Part shown: piece by piece, positions 16,553-24,139 of the stretch
Layout: each line of letters opens with the position of its first letter
Numbering within the stretch: position 1 is the first letter of the stretch
Assembly: GCF_003260205.1 (NCBI RefSeq)
Contig: NZ_QERF01000007.1
Coordinates: 124,001 to 188,000, forward strand
Length of the DNA: 64,000 bases
Source of the DNA: Winogradskyella tangerina
GTDB lineage: Bacteria > Bacteroidota > Bacteroidia > Flavobacteriales > Flavobacteriaceae
Direction: 5' to 3'
Notes under the pieces: model-generated
Told to the model about the DNA's origin: nothing
The model's input: the letters and a program-made list of their open reading frames with translations, nothing else
Databases searched by the model: none
Position numbers and translations under genes: made by a program

Positions 16553-17465
16553 TAATTTTTGAAGTACCTATTTCTTTCATTTTAAAATAATTATGAATCC
16601 ATGGAAGGACTAATAATATTGAACAAAAGATTTCGATAATCCCAGTAGTCCCAATAGGTTTTATCTTATTATAATCGCAGCTATAGTGTGCATACTTATA
16701 CAATATTATTTTAATGAAAAACATTATTAAAATGCAGTAAATACATAAAGCAATAGAAATTAAAAGAGGATTGATAAAAACGGATATCAGAAGAGGCGGA
16801 ACCGTGATCTTGAAGAAAAAAGATAACGAGTTTTGAATCTTATTTTCAAGACTATTCTCTTGAAAATACATACTATATATCTCCTTAGACTCTTTATATG
16901 AATAAATTGAATTGATCAAACCACAAAACAAAAATGTCATTATGCCAAATGTAAATGGATGAATAGCAGATAGAATGAACAAAGAATATGTTATAGTAAA
17001 GTTTAACGGTTTGCGACGCATATATGATTTCCACTCATAAACGTCCATTGAAATCCACTTTAAATCTATGGAATTGGTGAGTTTAAACTTTTTAATGTTA
17101 ATCAGGGGTAATAAAATGCAAACTGTGATATTAATCAGGTAAATCGAACAGAATTCAAATTTGAATAATATTATTATTTGAGAAATGCTGCAAAGTATAA
17201 AGTACTCACAGAGAATTAAGAAATAAATATTCTTATAGAACACTTTTCGCAAAAAAGAGAGGTCACCTCGATTTAAATGAAAATAAATAGATGGTATTAT
17301 TGATAGGGTCAGGTGAATCCATGGGCTCTGAAAATTGGTTAATGCAATGGTAGTCCAAATTATCGCATAAACTAAAATACTATCAAAATCATAATTAATT
17401 TGCCGAAATATATATCTGACTCTAAAACCGAAGTAATTTTTGAATTTATTCAAACTTAAAGTCAT
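16533..17465 (-). CDS. ABC transporter membrane protein, unrecognised family
   Basis: A 310-residue protein with about eight hydrophobic helices, coupled by overlap to the downstream ATPase gene, so it is the membrane subunit of that ABC system. Sequence is strongly biased to Ile, Phe, Asn and Lys, and I do not recognise a named permease family. A long cytoplasmic loop around MDVYEWKSYMRRKPLNF is basic and may be the coupling helix. The substrate is unknown. The base composition is more AT-rich than the surrounding housekeeping genes, which fits recent acquisition. Confidence 0.7.
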   Translation of the reverse strand: MTLSLNKFKNYFGFRVRYIFRQINYDFDSILVYAIIWTTIALTNFQSPWIHLTLSIIPSIYFHLNRGDLSFLRKVFYKNIYFLILCEYFILCSISQIIILFKFEFCSIYLINITVCILLPLINIKKFKLTNSIDLKWISMDVYEWKSYMRRKPLNFTITYSLFILSAIHPFTFGIMTFLFCGLINSIYSYKESKEIYSMYFQENSLENKIQNSLSFFFKITVPPLLISVFINPLLISIALCIYCILIMFFIKIILYKYAHYSCDYNKIKPIGTTGIIEIFCSILLVLPWIHNYFKMKEIGTSKINEYVKN

Positions 17466-17477
17466 GATAAATTGGCT

Positions 17478-17497
17478 TTAGGCTAGAACATGCAATT
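17478..17497. repeat. 20-base gene-border repeat, copy 2
   Basis: TTAGGCTAGAACATGCAATT on the plus strand, 14 bases past the 3' end of the 17512 gene. It matches 15026-15045 at 17 of 20 positions. Confidence 0.5.
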
Positions 17498-17510
17498 AAT
17501 TATACAAATT

Positions 17511-17519
17511 GTTACCCAA
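17511..17519. repeat. Inverted repeat arm flanking the 17512-18162 gene, 3' side
   Basis: GTTACCCAA, the exact inverse of TTGGGTAAC at 18201-18209. The two arms flank the single gene 17512-18162, and the stop codon of that gene lies within this arm. Confidence 0.6.
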
Positions 17520-18162
17520 CGTTTTTATTCTTTTTTCCTGTCAGCTTCCGGATTAAAAGAATTCCACCAATAATTAAACCAATTATCAGTAAATAAGAAA
17601 TTATTTTCCCTAACATAAATCCGATTTCATACGCAAAATTAGTTTCTTTTTCTTTTGGCTCAATTACTTTGTCGGCTGATATAGAAATTGAATTAAAAAA
17701 CTTGTCTTTATTGATTGTAGCTAATTGTTCATTTTCTTTAAAAGTCCAAAATTCATAGCTGACAAAATTATTATTCACTACAAGGATTCGTTTGTATCTT
17801 AAATTCGGCAGTTGTGGATTAGAATTTGCTAAATAAGCTATTTCTATACCTTTAATTCCATTTAATTGAAATACTTTCTTTTCTAATAGCTCACCGTTTA
17901 CAGCTTTTAATGCTCCAGATATAACTCCTTGATAAAATTCTGGTAAGCCAGATACAGTTATTTTTTGGTTTCCTAAATCTTTAATCGTTACCATATATGC
18001 TCCAATATCATCTGAAGTGGAATAATAAATGCTTCCATTCTGATTTGTTTTTTCAGGTGAAATTGGAAATTCAATTGAAACAAAATCAGTCAATTCGGTC
18101 TTTGACCATTCTTGACTAAACGAAAGGTTTGTAATTAGTAAAAGTGTGATTAAGTATTTCAT
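17512..18162 (-). CDS. Secreted/membrane-anchored hypothetical protein, PsbP/DUF1795-like
   Basis: A 216-residue protein: signal peptide (MKYLITLLLITNLSFSQ), a roughly 150-residue soluble domain that begins with FVSIEFPISPEKTNQ and contains a GIKGIEIAY strand, then a C-terminal transmembrane helix (about residues 186-205) and a basic tail. The overall plan and the FxIxFP opening resemble PsbP/DUF1795-type folds, but this is an impression, not a firm match. The gene is framed by a nine-base inverted repeat (17511-17519 and 18201-18209) and looks like a one-gene cassette. Confidence 0.5.
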   Translation of the reverse strand: MKYLITLLLITNLSFSQEWSKTELTDFVSIEFPISPEKTNQNGSIYYSTSDDIGAYMVTIKDLGNQKITVSGLPEFYQGVISGALKAVNGELLEKKVFQLNGIKGIEIAYLANSNPQLPNLRYKRILVVNNNFVSYEFWTFKENEQLATINKDKFFNSISISADKVIEPKEKETNFAYEIGFMLGKIISYLLIIGLIIGGILLIRKLTGKKNKNVG

Positions 18163-18200
18163 AAAGATTTATTTATTCAGTTTTGTCGTTATTCCAAATA

Positions 18201-18209
18201 TTGGGTAAC
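18201..18209. repeat. Inverted repeat arm flanking the 17512-18162 gene, 5' side
   Basis: TTGGGTAAC, inverse of 17511-17519. It runs directly into the conserved border motif at 18207. Confidence 0.6.
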
Positions 18210-18221
18210 GGTCTCGGCTAT
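18207..18221. repeat. Conserved border motif AACGGTCTCGGCTAT
   Basis: A 15-base motif 5' of the 17512-18162 gene (minus strand). It differs at one base from 12477-12491, which lies at the equivalent place before the 11924-12463 gene. The rest of the gap to 18391 shows no gene. Confidence 0.6.
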
Positions 18222-18391
18222 GAGTAGTTGCATGGTTTACAGCTAGTCTCTTTATGGACATGCCAAGTAAAAAACCCGAACGGCACAAACCAAGTTAAAT
18301 AGTGTATCTATATATAATGGGAGGTAAATACGGATAGATAATTCAAATGTAGGAAAATACTTTCAATTAAAAAATAGTGACAACTATTTTC

Positions 18392-18820
18392 TTAACCCTT
18401 TATAATCTCTTTATACTCCTCAAAAAAAGTTTCAAACAAGAGCATATTCACATTGAAGAATTCCATGACCTCTTGCCAGGTATTTTTTTTATGGATAGAG
18501 ACCTTGCGGTCTAAGGGCAAATAAATACGGGATATCTCTTTACCATTATCTAAAAAGAATTCTTCTTCGTAGATCGCATCTGGGAGATAATCGTCTTTCA
18601 GAATAGATTTTAAAGCGACCAGCTTTTCCCAGCAGTTGATCCGGTTTTCGAGATCGTCCTCTAGATCTAGTGCAATAAGCGCTTTTTTAGTATCGAAGTG
18701 AAATTTAAAAGACAATCCCTTTATTTTGGTATTGTACAACAGCCATTTGCGAGGAAATGATTTTCCGAAGCTCGTCCAGAATTCTTGGCGCAATAATCGA
18801 CTTTCTTCCTTGCTAAACAT
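18392..18820 (-). CDS. DUF4268 domain-containing protein
   Basis: A 142-residue cytoplasmic protein of the DUF4268 family, which is widespread in Bacteroidota and sometimes fused to DNA-related domains. The opening FSKEESRLLRQEFWTSFGKS and the middle FKFHFDTKKALIALDLED are characteristic. Function is not known. Its ATG directly follows the stop codon of the ZIP transporter gene, so it is the last gene of a methyltransferase-ZIP-DUF4268 operon. Confidence 0.82.
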   Translation of the reverse strand: MFSKEESRLLRQEFWTSFGKSFPRKWLLYNTKIKGLSFKFHFDTKKALIALDLEDDLENRINCWEKLVALKSILKDDYLPDAIYEEEFFLDNGKEISRIYLPLDRKVSIHKKNTWQEVMEFFNVNMLLFETFFEEYKEIIKG

Positions 18821-19495
18821 CTATAGTACGTATGCAATTAATACACCTAAACAAATGGCTAAGAGCTTAGACAAGTTGAATTTATGACCCTCACCAGATT
18901 CAAACAAAATAGTCGTAGAAATATGTAAAAAGATACCTATAACCACCGCATTGATACTGGTAAGATACATCGGTGCAATAGATGTGGTATTAGAAACCAG
19001 AGTACCTAAAGGCGTCATCGCGGTAAAGATCAATAGAAAACTTAGGGTTTGCTCTTTCATGAATTTGGATTGCAACAAATAGGAGGTGAGGAGCGCTGCA
19101 ATAGGTATCTTATGAATAAACACCCCATAAACCATATCGTTGTGCTGATGAATAGGAAAGCCTTCTAAAAAACTATGAATACATAAACTTACAAAGAGTA
19201 ACCACGGAAATTTTTTATCATTTTCACTGATATGAACATGGCCGTGCTCAGCACCTTTAGACAAAAATTCTAAAATGATCTGTAGCAGTATACCGCACAT
19301 AATAAACAGGCCTGTGCGCTTGGCATCCAAGTGTTCATAAACTTCGGGGAGCAGATCGAATAAGGTTAAAGCCAGTAAAAATGCACCACTGAAGGACAAC
19401 AATAATTTGGTGTAAATAGATTTTTGTCTTTTGGTTAAAAAGGCAATAACAACACCAATAATGATGGCATAAATTGGAAACAGATACTTATTCAT
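18821..19495 (-). CDS. ZIP family metal transporter
   Basis: I start this gene at ATG 19495 (MNKYLFPIYAIIIGV); the longer open frame up to 19624 overlaps the methyltransferase gene and adds a non-membrane leader without support. The 224-residue product has about eight helices. The ZIP metal path is visible: the His-rich loop AEHGHVHISEN, HSFLEGFPIH in helix 4 with the HxxxEG core, and HKIPIAALL in helix 5. It likely imports zinc or another divalent metal. It lies 10 bases after the methyltransferase stop and abuts DUF4268. Confidence 0.85.
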   Translation of the reverse strand: MNKYLFPIYAIIIGVVIAFLTKRQKSIYTKLLLSFSGAFLLALTLFDLLPEVYEHLDAKRTGLFIMCGILLQIILEFLSKGAEHGHVHISENDKKFPWLLFVSLCIHSFLEGFPIHQHNDMVYGVFIHKIPIAALLTSYLLQSKFMKEQTLSFLLIFTAMTPLGTLVSNTTSIAPMYLTSINAVVIGIFLHISTTILFESGEGHKFNLSKLLAICLGVLIAYVL

Positions 19496-19505
19496 GCTGG
19501 CAAAA

Positions 19506-20237
19506 TTACTTAAAAACCATGATGAGGCGTTCGGAAGTTTTGGAGTGATATTTTTGCAAATTGTAATCGCCAAAAATATCGAGTAAATAAACACCGGCTT
19601 TCTCAAACAAGTCTTTAAAATCATTGAGCGTTAAAGCTTTTACACGTTCTTGGTATTCAAACTGCTGGTCATCGATCTTAAAACTAATATCCTTCACAAT
19701 GTAGCCGTTCTTCACGCTTCTTTTTTGATGAAAATTAATGCCATCAACTGTTTTTACATCTTCGCTCACCAGATTTTCAACAACGTAATCCACATTCATA
19801 AAATCGATAACGCCAAAACCAGTAGCATTCAATTCCTGTTTTATAGATTCTATGGTTTTAAGATTGCAAATTTCATTATCAAAATAACCAAAGCTTGTAA
19901 ATAGATTGAAAACCGCATCAAAAGTTTCAGGGTAAGGCTTCGTCATGTCGTGCACTTCGAACTTTAGAGTATTATTTTCAAACTGCTTGGCATGATTAAT
20001 ACTCTGCTCAGAAAGATCAATGCCGGTGACGTTATAGCCTAAAGTATTCAGATAGATAGAATGTCTTCCCTTTCCGCAAGCCAAGTCCAAAATTTTACCA
20101 CCTTCAGGAATATTGAGGTAGTTGGTAAGATTATCCATAAAGATTTGCGCTTCAGAATAATCTCGGTCTTTATATAAAATGTGGTAGTAAGGTGTGTCGA
20201 ACCACGAAGCGTACCACTGTTCAGTTGATTTTGTCAT
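19506..20237 (-). CDS. Class I SAM-dependent methyltransferase
   Basis: A 243-residue cytoplasmic methyltransferase. Motif I KILDLACGKGRHS (SAM binding), the acidic end of strand 2 VTGIDLSEQS and motif IV-like FDAVFNLFTSFGYF are clear. The N-terminus (WYASWFDTPYYHILYKDRD) is typical of a conserved Bacteroidota clade annotated only as class I SAM-dependent methyltransferase; the substrate is unknown. It is the first gene of the operon with ZIP and DUF4268 and is divergent from the THUMP methyltransferase gene, with overlapping promoter boxes between them. Confidence 0.88.
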   Translation of the reverse strand: MTKSTEQWYASWFDTPYYHILYKDRDYSEAQIFMDNLTNYLNIPEGGKILDLACGKGRHSIYLNTLGYNVTGIDLSEQSINHAKQFENNTLKFEVHDMTKPYPETFDAVFNLFTSFGYFDNEICNLKTIESIKQELNATGFGVIDFMNVDYVVENLVSEDVKTVDGINFHQKRSVKNGYIVKDISFKIDDQQFEYQERVKALTLNDFKDLFEKAGVYLLDIFGDYNLQKYHSKTSERLIMVFK

Positions 20238-20254
20238 AAGTGTAATGCGTGCTG

Positions 20255-20262
20255 CAAAAATA
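20255..20262 (-). promoter_or_regulatory. -7 box TATTTTTG for the methyltransferase-ZIP operon
   Basis: Minus-strand match to TAnnTTTG, 18 bases before the start codon at 20237. It sits three bases from a plus-strand box, so the two divergent promoters share the same short gap. Confidence 0.5.
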
Positions 20263-20265
20263 GTT

Positions 20266-20273
20266 TAAATTTG
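20266..20273 (+). promoter_or_regulatory. -7 box TAAATTTG for the THUMP methyltransferase gene
   Basis: Plus-strand match to TAnnTTTG, 20 bases before ATG 20294. No good -33 TTG is seen for either divergent promoter. Confidence 0.5.
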
Positions 20274-20293
20274 TCTTCTTTATGACGTAGTGC

Positions 20294-21457
20294 ATGGACA
20301 ATAATTTCAAAATGGTAGCCAAAACCTTATTTGGCTTTGAAGATCTTCTGGCAAAAGAATTAACGCAGCTTGGTGCAATGCAAGTTGAAAAAGGCGTGCG
20401 CAAAGTTAGTTTTGTTGGCGACAAAGGCTTTATGTACAAAGCTAATATGGCACTCAGAACTGCGATTAAAATTCTTAAGCCCATCAAGTCTTTTAGAGTG
20501 GCAAGAGAAGAGGATCTCTACAATAATGTTAAGACTATTAAGTGGGAAAACTACCTAAAACCTGAAGGCTCATTAGCCGTTGACGCTACGGTTCATCACA
20601 GTGTTTTCACCCATTCAAAGTACACAGCTCTTAAGACCAAAGATGCCATTGTTGATCGCTACCGCGAACAAGGTGGTACGCGTCCAAATGTAGATCTACG
20701 GTTTCCTGATCTGAAAATTAATGTTCATATAGACCGTCAGCGCTGTACCATTTCTCTAGATTCGTCGGGCGAATCTTTGCACCGTCGTGGGTACAAAACC
20801 GCCACCAATATTGCACCGATTAGTGAAGTATTGGCAGCCGGATTAATTATGATGAGCGGCTGGGATGGACAATCAGATTTTATGGATCCGATGTGCGGTA
20901 GTGGTACTATTTTGGCCGAAGCGGCAATGATTGCTTGTAATATTCCTCCTAATTTAATGCGAAAGGAGTTTGCTTTTGAACGTTGGGAAGATTGGGATGT
21001 TGATCTGTTTGAAACTATTGAAGAATCACTTCTGAAAAAAACCAGAGACTTTCATCATAAGCTCATAGGATATGATAAATCACCTTCGGCGGTGAGAAAA
21101 GCAAAGGAGAATATTAAAAATGCACATTTAGACGAATTTGTGCATATTCAGCATGAAGATTTCTTCAAAACTCAAAAGGCAGGAACTGAAAAACTGCACA
21201 TGGTATTTAACCCTCCTTATGGCGAACGCCTAGAAAATTTGAATGTTGAAGAATTCTACGGAAATATAGGAACTACGCTTAAACACGGCTATCCAAATAC
21301 CGATGCATGGCTTATCACTTCAAACCTCGAAGCGTTGAAATTTATTGGACTCCGACCTTCAAGAAAGATAAAAGTCTTTAATGCCAAACTGGAATCGCGT
21401 TTGGTTAAATACGAAATGTACGAAGGCAGCCGCAAAGCCAAGAAACAACATCATTGA
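20294..21457 (+). CDS. THUMP-domain rRNA methyltransferase (RlmL/UPF0020 type)
   Basis: A 387-residue RNA N2-guanine methyltransferase. The N-terminal ferredoxin-like/THUMP region (about residues 1-155) is followed by the UPF0020 Rossmann domain: motif I-like FMDPMCGSGTILAEAAMIA and catalytic NPPYGERL. The closest known counterparts are RlmL (23S rRNA m2G2445) and YpsC/TrmN-type enzymes; RlmL in E. coli is a fusion with RlmK, and only the RlmL part is present here. Cytoplasmic. The 3' end overlaps the convergent DUF4136 gene by 7 bases. Confidence 0.9.
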   Translation: MDNNFKMVAKTLFGFEDLLAKELTQLGAMQVEKGVRKVSFVGDKGFMYKANMALRTAIKILKPIKSFRVAREEDLYNNVKTIKWENYLKPEGSLAVDATVHHSVFTHSKYTALKTKDAIVDRYREQGGTRPNVDLRFPDLKINVHIDRQRCTISLDSSGESLHRRGYKTATNIAPISEVLAAGLIMMSGWDGQSDFMDPMCGSGTILAEAAMIACNIPPNLMRKEFAFERWEDWDVDLFETIEESLLKKTRDFHHKLIGYDKSPSAVRKAKENIKNAHLDEFVHIQHEDFFKTQKAGTEKLHMVFNPPYGERLENLNVEEFYGNIGTTLKHGYPNTDAWLITSNLEALKFIGLRPSRKIKVFNAKLESRLVKYEMYEGSRKAKKQHH

Positions 21458-22026
21458 ATATCTTCCTTAAACTCGTCTGGGTTTTGTCCAATTTCGGTTT
21501 TAGGATAGGTATTAAACAATTCTTTTACCAATTCACTGATATAGGGTTTTAGCTTCTTTTTCGATTTGTTTAATTCACAAATAATAGAAGCATGCCAAAG
21601 CACTTTATTGGTTTCGAAATCGGCAACATAAACGATAAGCGTTTCTTGTTCATAGGTTTCTTCATGAATTTTACAACTTTCCCAAAATTCAAGGTCGCCT
21701 GAATGTTCACAGCTTTTGAAATTCGCTTTCTCTTCAGTGATCATTATTCTAAACCCTGCTTGTAACTGTGGCTCTAAAACATTGGTCTTATGCGCCTTAT
21801 TTTCCATCTCAACGGCAACAGCGTCGCCAATAGTTTGCCTTACATAATCATTATCTAAATTCGGATAATTAGTATGCTCAACAGTAAAGTCTTCAATACA
21901 CAAAACATAGGTGTCGTACTGATTAAAATCAACATCTAAGTTGTAATCATAGACCACCTCACTCGAAGCAGCACATCCAAGTAATAAAACCAGAAATAAA
22001 CTGCATAAAATTGAATTAATTCTCAT
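21451..22026 (-). CDS. DUF4136 domain lipoprotein
   Basis: A 191-residue lipoprotein with a lipobox at LLLGC (C18), followed by VVYDYNLDVDFNQYDTYVLC, the usual opening of DUF4136 lipoproteins (a fold built of a strand-rich domain on the periplasmic or surface side). Several cysteines occur later (SCEHSGDLEFWESCK). The function of the family is unknown. It is convergent with the rRNA methyltransferase gene. Confidence 0.78.
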   Translation of the reverse strand: MRINSILCSLFLVLLLGCAASSEVVYDYNLDVDFNQYDTYVLCIEDFTVEHTNYPNLDNDYVRQTIGDAVAVEMENKAHKTNVLEPQLQAGFRIMITEEKANFKSCEHSGDLEFWESCKIHEETYEQETLIVYVADFETNKVLWHASIICELNKSKKKLKPYISELVKELFNTYPKTEIGQNPDEFKEDIQ

Positions 22027-22107
22027 AACACAGAAATTTTGAATGTTCTTAAAGTTCCGAATTACGAGGAAGAAATACTATGACAATTGTCAAGTTTGAA
22101 AGAAATG

Positions 22108-22914
22108 TTACTCAGGTTTCCTAACGATCCAGATATCCTGAGGTACCCAGTGCTTATTTGTGGAAGTTTGAACGATGTGTTCTAGGATATCCGCATCTTT
22201 GAATAGGTCTTCAACAAATGATTTAGGATGAAAGGCAGAATAGGTGCGATGGCCTTCTTTAACTTTACCGCGCACTACTAATTGGCCTTCATTGTAGCGG
22301 GCTAATTCTGAAGCTGTAAGTTTTGGTTTGTAATTATCCCCTTGAAGACTCAGCAACATAATTCCCTGCGGTTTTAAAACGCGATACAGTTCCTTAAACC
22401 AGGCATAGTGCATTTCTTCAGACAAATGGGTAAAAATTGAAATTCCATAGATCACATCCATGCTATGGTCAGAATAAGGTAATTCTGCTTTGAGATTGTT
22501 CTTATTGAAAGCTATTCCCGGTAGATGTTCCGAACACCACTTAATGGATTCTGCATTATAATCTGTGCCAAAGAATTGACAATTGTTGCCAATAACATCT
22601 GGCATGTGGCGGATTATTCGTCCGGGTCCACAACCCCAATCTAAAATGGTTTTATCTTTTAGATCGATATGTTTTTTGAAATGATCTACCAACCATTGCG
22701 CCATTTTTAAACCACCATTATAGTAATTGTCGTAATTGATTCCGAAGGATTCATACATCAAATAATCTGGAGGAAGATTAACATTCGGATGCTCTTGTTT
22801 AAATACCTTATTTGCGTCTTTATTCTTGAACTTTTGAATGCGAAACCTTACCAAGTCGGTGAGGTATATTAAATTGAGTTGCCTCAAAAAGTGGGATAGT
22901 TTTGCTTTATTCAA
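22108..22914 (-). CDS. Class I SAM-dependent methyltransferase
   Basis: A 268-residue methyltransferase with motif I TILDWGCGPGRIIRH, strand-2 acidic GTDYNAESIKW, and motif IV region DVIYGISIFTHL, then LYRVLKPQGIMLLSLQGDN. The Bacteroidota/polysaccharide-type methyltransferases with this pattern often modify sugars or lipids, but the substrate cannot be read here. Long N-terminal helical region before the Rossmann core. A TATATTTG -7 box lies upstream. Confidence 0.85.
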   Translation of the reverse strand: MNKAKLSHFLRQLNLIYLTDLVRFRIQKFKNKDANKVFKQEHPNVNLPPDYLMYESFGINYDNYYNGGLKMAQWLVDHFKKHIDLKDKTILDWGCGPGRIIRHMPDVIGNNCQFFGTDYNAESIKWCSEHLPGIAFNKNNLKAELPYSDHSMDVIYGISIFTHLSEEMHYAWFKELYRVLKPQGIMLLSLQGDNYKPKLTASELARYNEGQLVVRGKVKEGHRTYSAFHPKSFVEDLFKDADILEHIVQTSTNKHWVPQDIWIVRKPE

Positions 22915-22948
22915 TGGTTGAAATGAATTCTATGGCTTTAGCTTGTCG

Positions 22949-22956
22949 CAAATATA
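22949..22956 (-). promoter_or_regulatory. -7 box TATATTTG for the methyltransferase gene at 22108
   Basis: Minus-strand match to TAnnTTTG, 35 bases before the start codon at 22914. It separates this gene from the LytTR operon upstream. Confidence 0.4.
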
Positions 22957-22966
22957 AGACAATGTA

Positions 22967-23443
22967 TTACTTGCGTAGGTCTTCTAATTGTAAATTATAG
23001 TCGTACTGCAGATCTTCATGCAGTAGACTGATTTTTTTTCGCAGGGCGATAATCTGGCGTTCGTATAAATTGCTAAGTGTCCGATTTCTGTGGATGGACG
23101 GTTTCAATTCGTTTAAACGTTCACAGAAATAAATCAGTAATTCAACTTCTGTAGATTTTTTAAGCGAATAGCGACTGTAAACTCTTATCTGTCGCAGAAT
23201 TTTACGAATCGTTTTTTTCATATAGAAATAACTATCCGTATTCATGCCTTCAAATAAGTCATCTAAAGTGCTTTTCACGCTCGCGATATAGCCATCTTCA
23301 TTATGCGCTTCGAATAATAAATAGGTGAGGAGTGCCTTATTTTCTTTTTTAAACTTACCGAGCCTCAGGCATAATTCTAACAAGTCTTCTTTTGGTAGAT
23401 GCTGAAGCTCCTTTTTTATAGTAACGATCGATTCAATTTTCAT
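22967..23443 (-). CDS. Conserved hypothetical helical protein after the response regulator
   Basis: A 158-residue all-helical cytoplasmic protein with two Leu-rich charged segments (KEDLLELCLRLGKFKKEN, LYERQIIALRKKISLLHED). No family is recognised. The start codon is three bases after the LytTR regulator stop, so the two are cotranscribed and probably coupled; it may assist or fine-tune the signalling system. Confidence 0.6.
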   Translation of the reverse strand: MKIESIVTIKKELQHLPKEDLLELCLRLGKFKKENKALLTYLLFEAHNEDGYIASVKSTLDDLFEGMNTDSYFYMKKTIRKILRQIRVYSRYSLKKSTEVELLIYFCERLNELKPSIHRNRTLSNLYERQIIALRKKISLLHEDLQYDYNLQLEDLRK

Positions 23444-23446
23444 GCA

Positions 23447-24139
23447 CTACAAATTTAAGGCTTTTAGAACAGTCTGTTTATAGGTCTGACCGATAGGTAT
23501 TTTATGATCGTCTATACTGATCTGGTTTCCTGAGAGATGATTGAGTCTGTTGAGATTGATACTGAATGATTTATGCGTTCTTAGAAAGTAATTGGGTAAA
23601 CTTTCTATGAATTTTGAAAATGTACTATGCGTGGTAATGGTTTTTTGCTGAGTATGAACCTTCACATAATCGCCATAGGCTTCAACATATTGAATATCCT
23701 CAAATCGTACCTTATGAAGGGCTTTGTTTTCTTTAAGAACTATAAAATCGGTATCATTTAAGCTGTTTTCGTTCTTATTGAGCACCTTATTTATGGCTGT
23801 TAGAAAGCGTTCATAAGCAATAGGTTTTAATAGATAATCGACGGCATTGACCTCGAAACCATCAACAGCGTATTGTGGATAGGCCGTCGTAAATATAACC
23901 TGTGGCGGGTTTTGCAAGGATTTATAGAAATCTAAACCAGATTGCTTAGGCATATTGATGTCTAAAAATAGCAGATCGATCTTACCGTTGAGCTGCAAAT
24001 ACTTAAAAGCCTCTTCTGTGTTAGAACATATCAATTTTAAGTCGAGCACAGGTGTTTTTGCAATGAAGTGTTGCAAAACGTGCTGCGATGATGGTTCATC
24101 ATCAATAATTAAACATGAAATCGATTTATGCGTTGTCAT
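23447..24139 (-). CDS. LytTR-type response regulator
   Basis: A 230-residue DNA-binding response regulator. The receiver domain has the acidic pair D13/D14, phosphoacceptor D60 in LLFLDINMP, the Thr in TTAYP and the Lys in VDYLLKPI. The C-terminal LytTR domain (from about residue 135) contains IQYVEAYGDYVKVHT and YFLRTHKSFSINLNRL, the usual DNA-contacting strand region. It binds paired imperfect direct repeats in target promoters. It overlaps its histidine kinase gene by 14 bases and is followed by a small helical gene. Cytoplasmic. Confidence 0.93.
   Translation of the reverse strand: MTTHKSISCLIIDDEPSSQHVLQHFIAKTPVLDLKLICSNTEEAFKYLQLNGKIDLLFLDINMPKQSGLDFYKSLQNPPQVIFTTAYPQYAVDGFEVNAVDYLLKPIAYERFLTAINKVLNKNENSLNDTDFIVLKENKALHKVRFEDIQYVEAYGDYVKVHTQQKTITTHSTFSKFIESLPNYFLRTHKSFSINLNRLNHLSGNQISIDDHKIPIGQTYKQTVLKALNL

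Noticed and set aside
18821..19624. ZIP transporter starting at 19624
   Set aside because: The extra 43 residues overlap the methyltransferase coding sequence and contain no transporter feature; ATG 19495 sits directly before the first helix.
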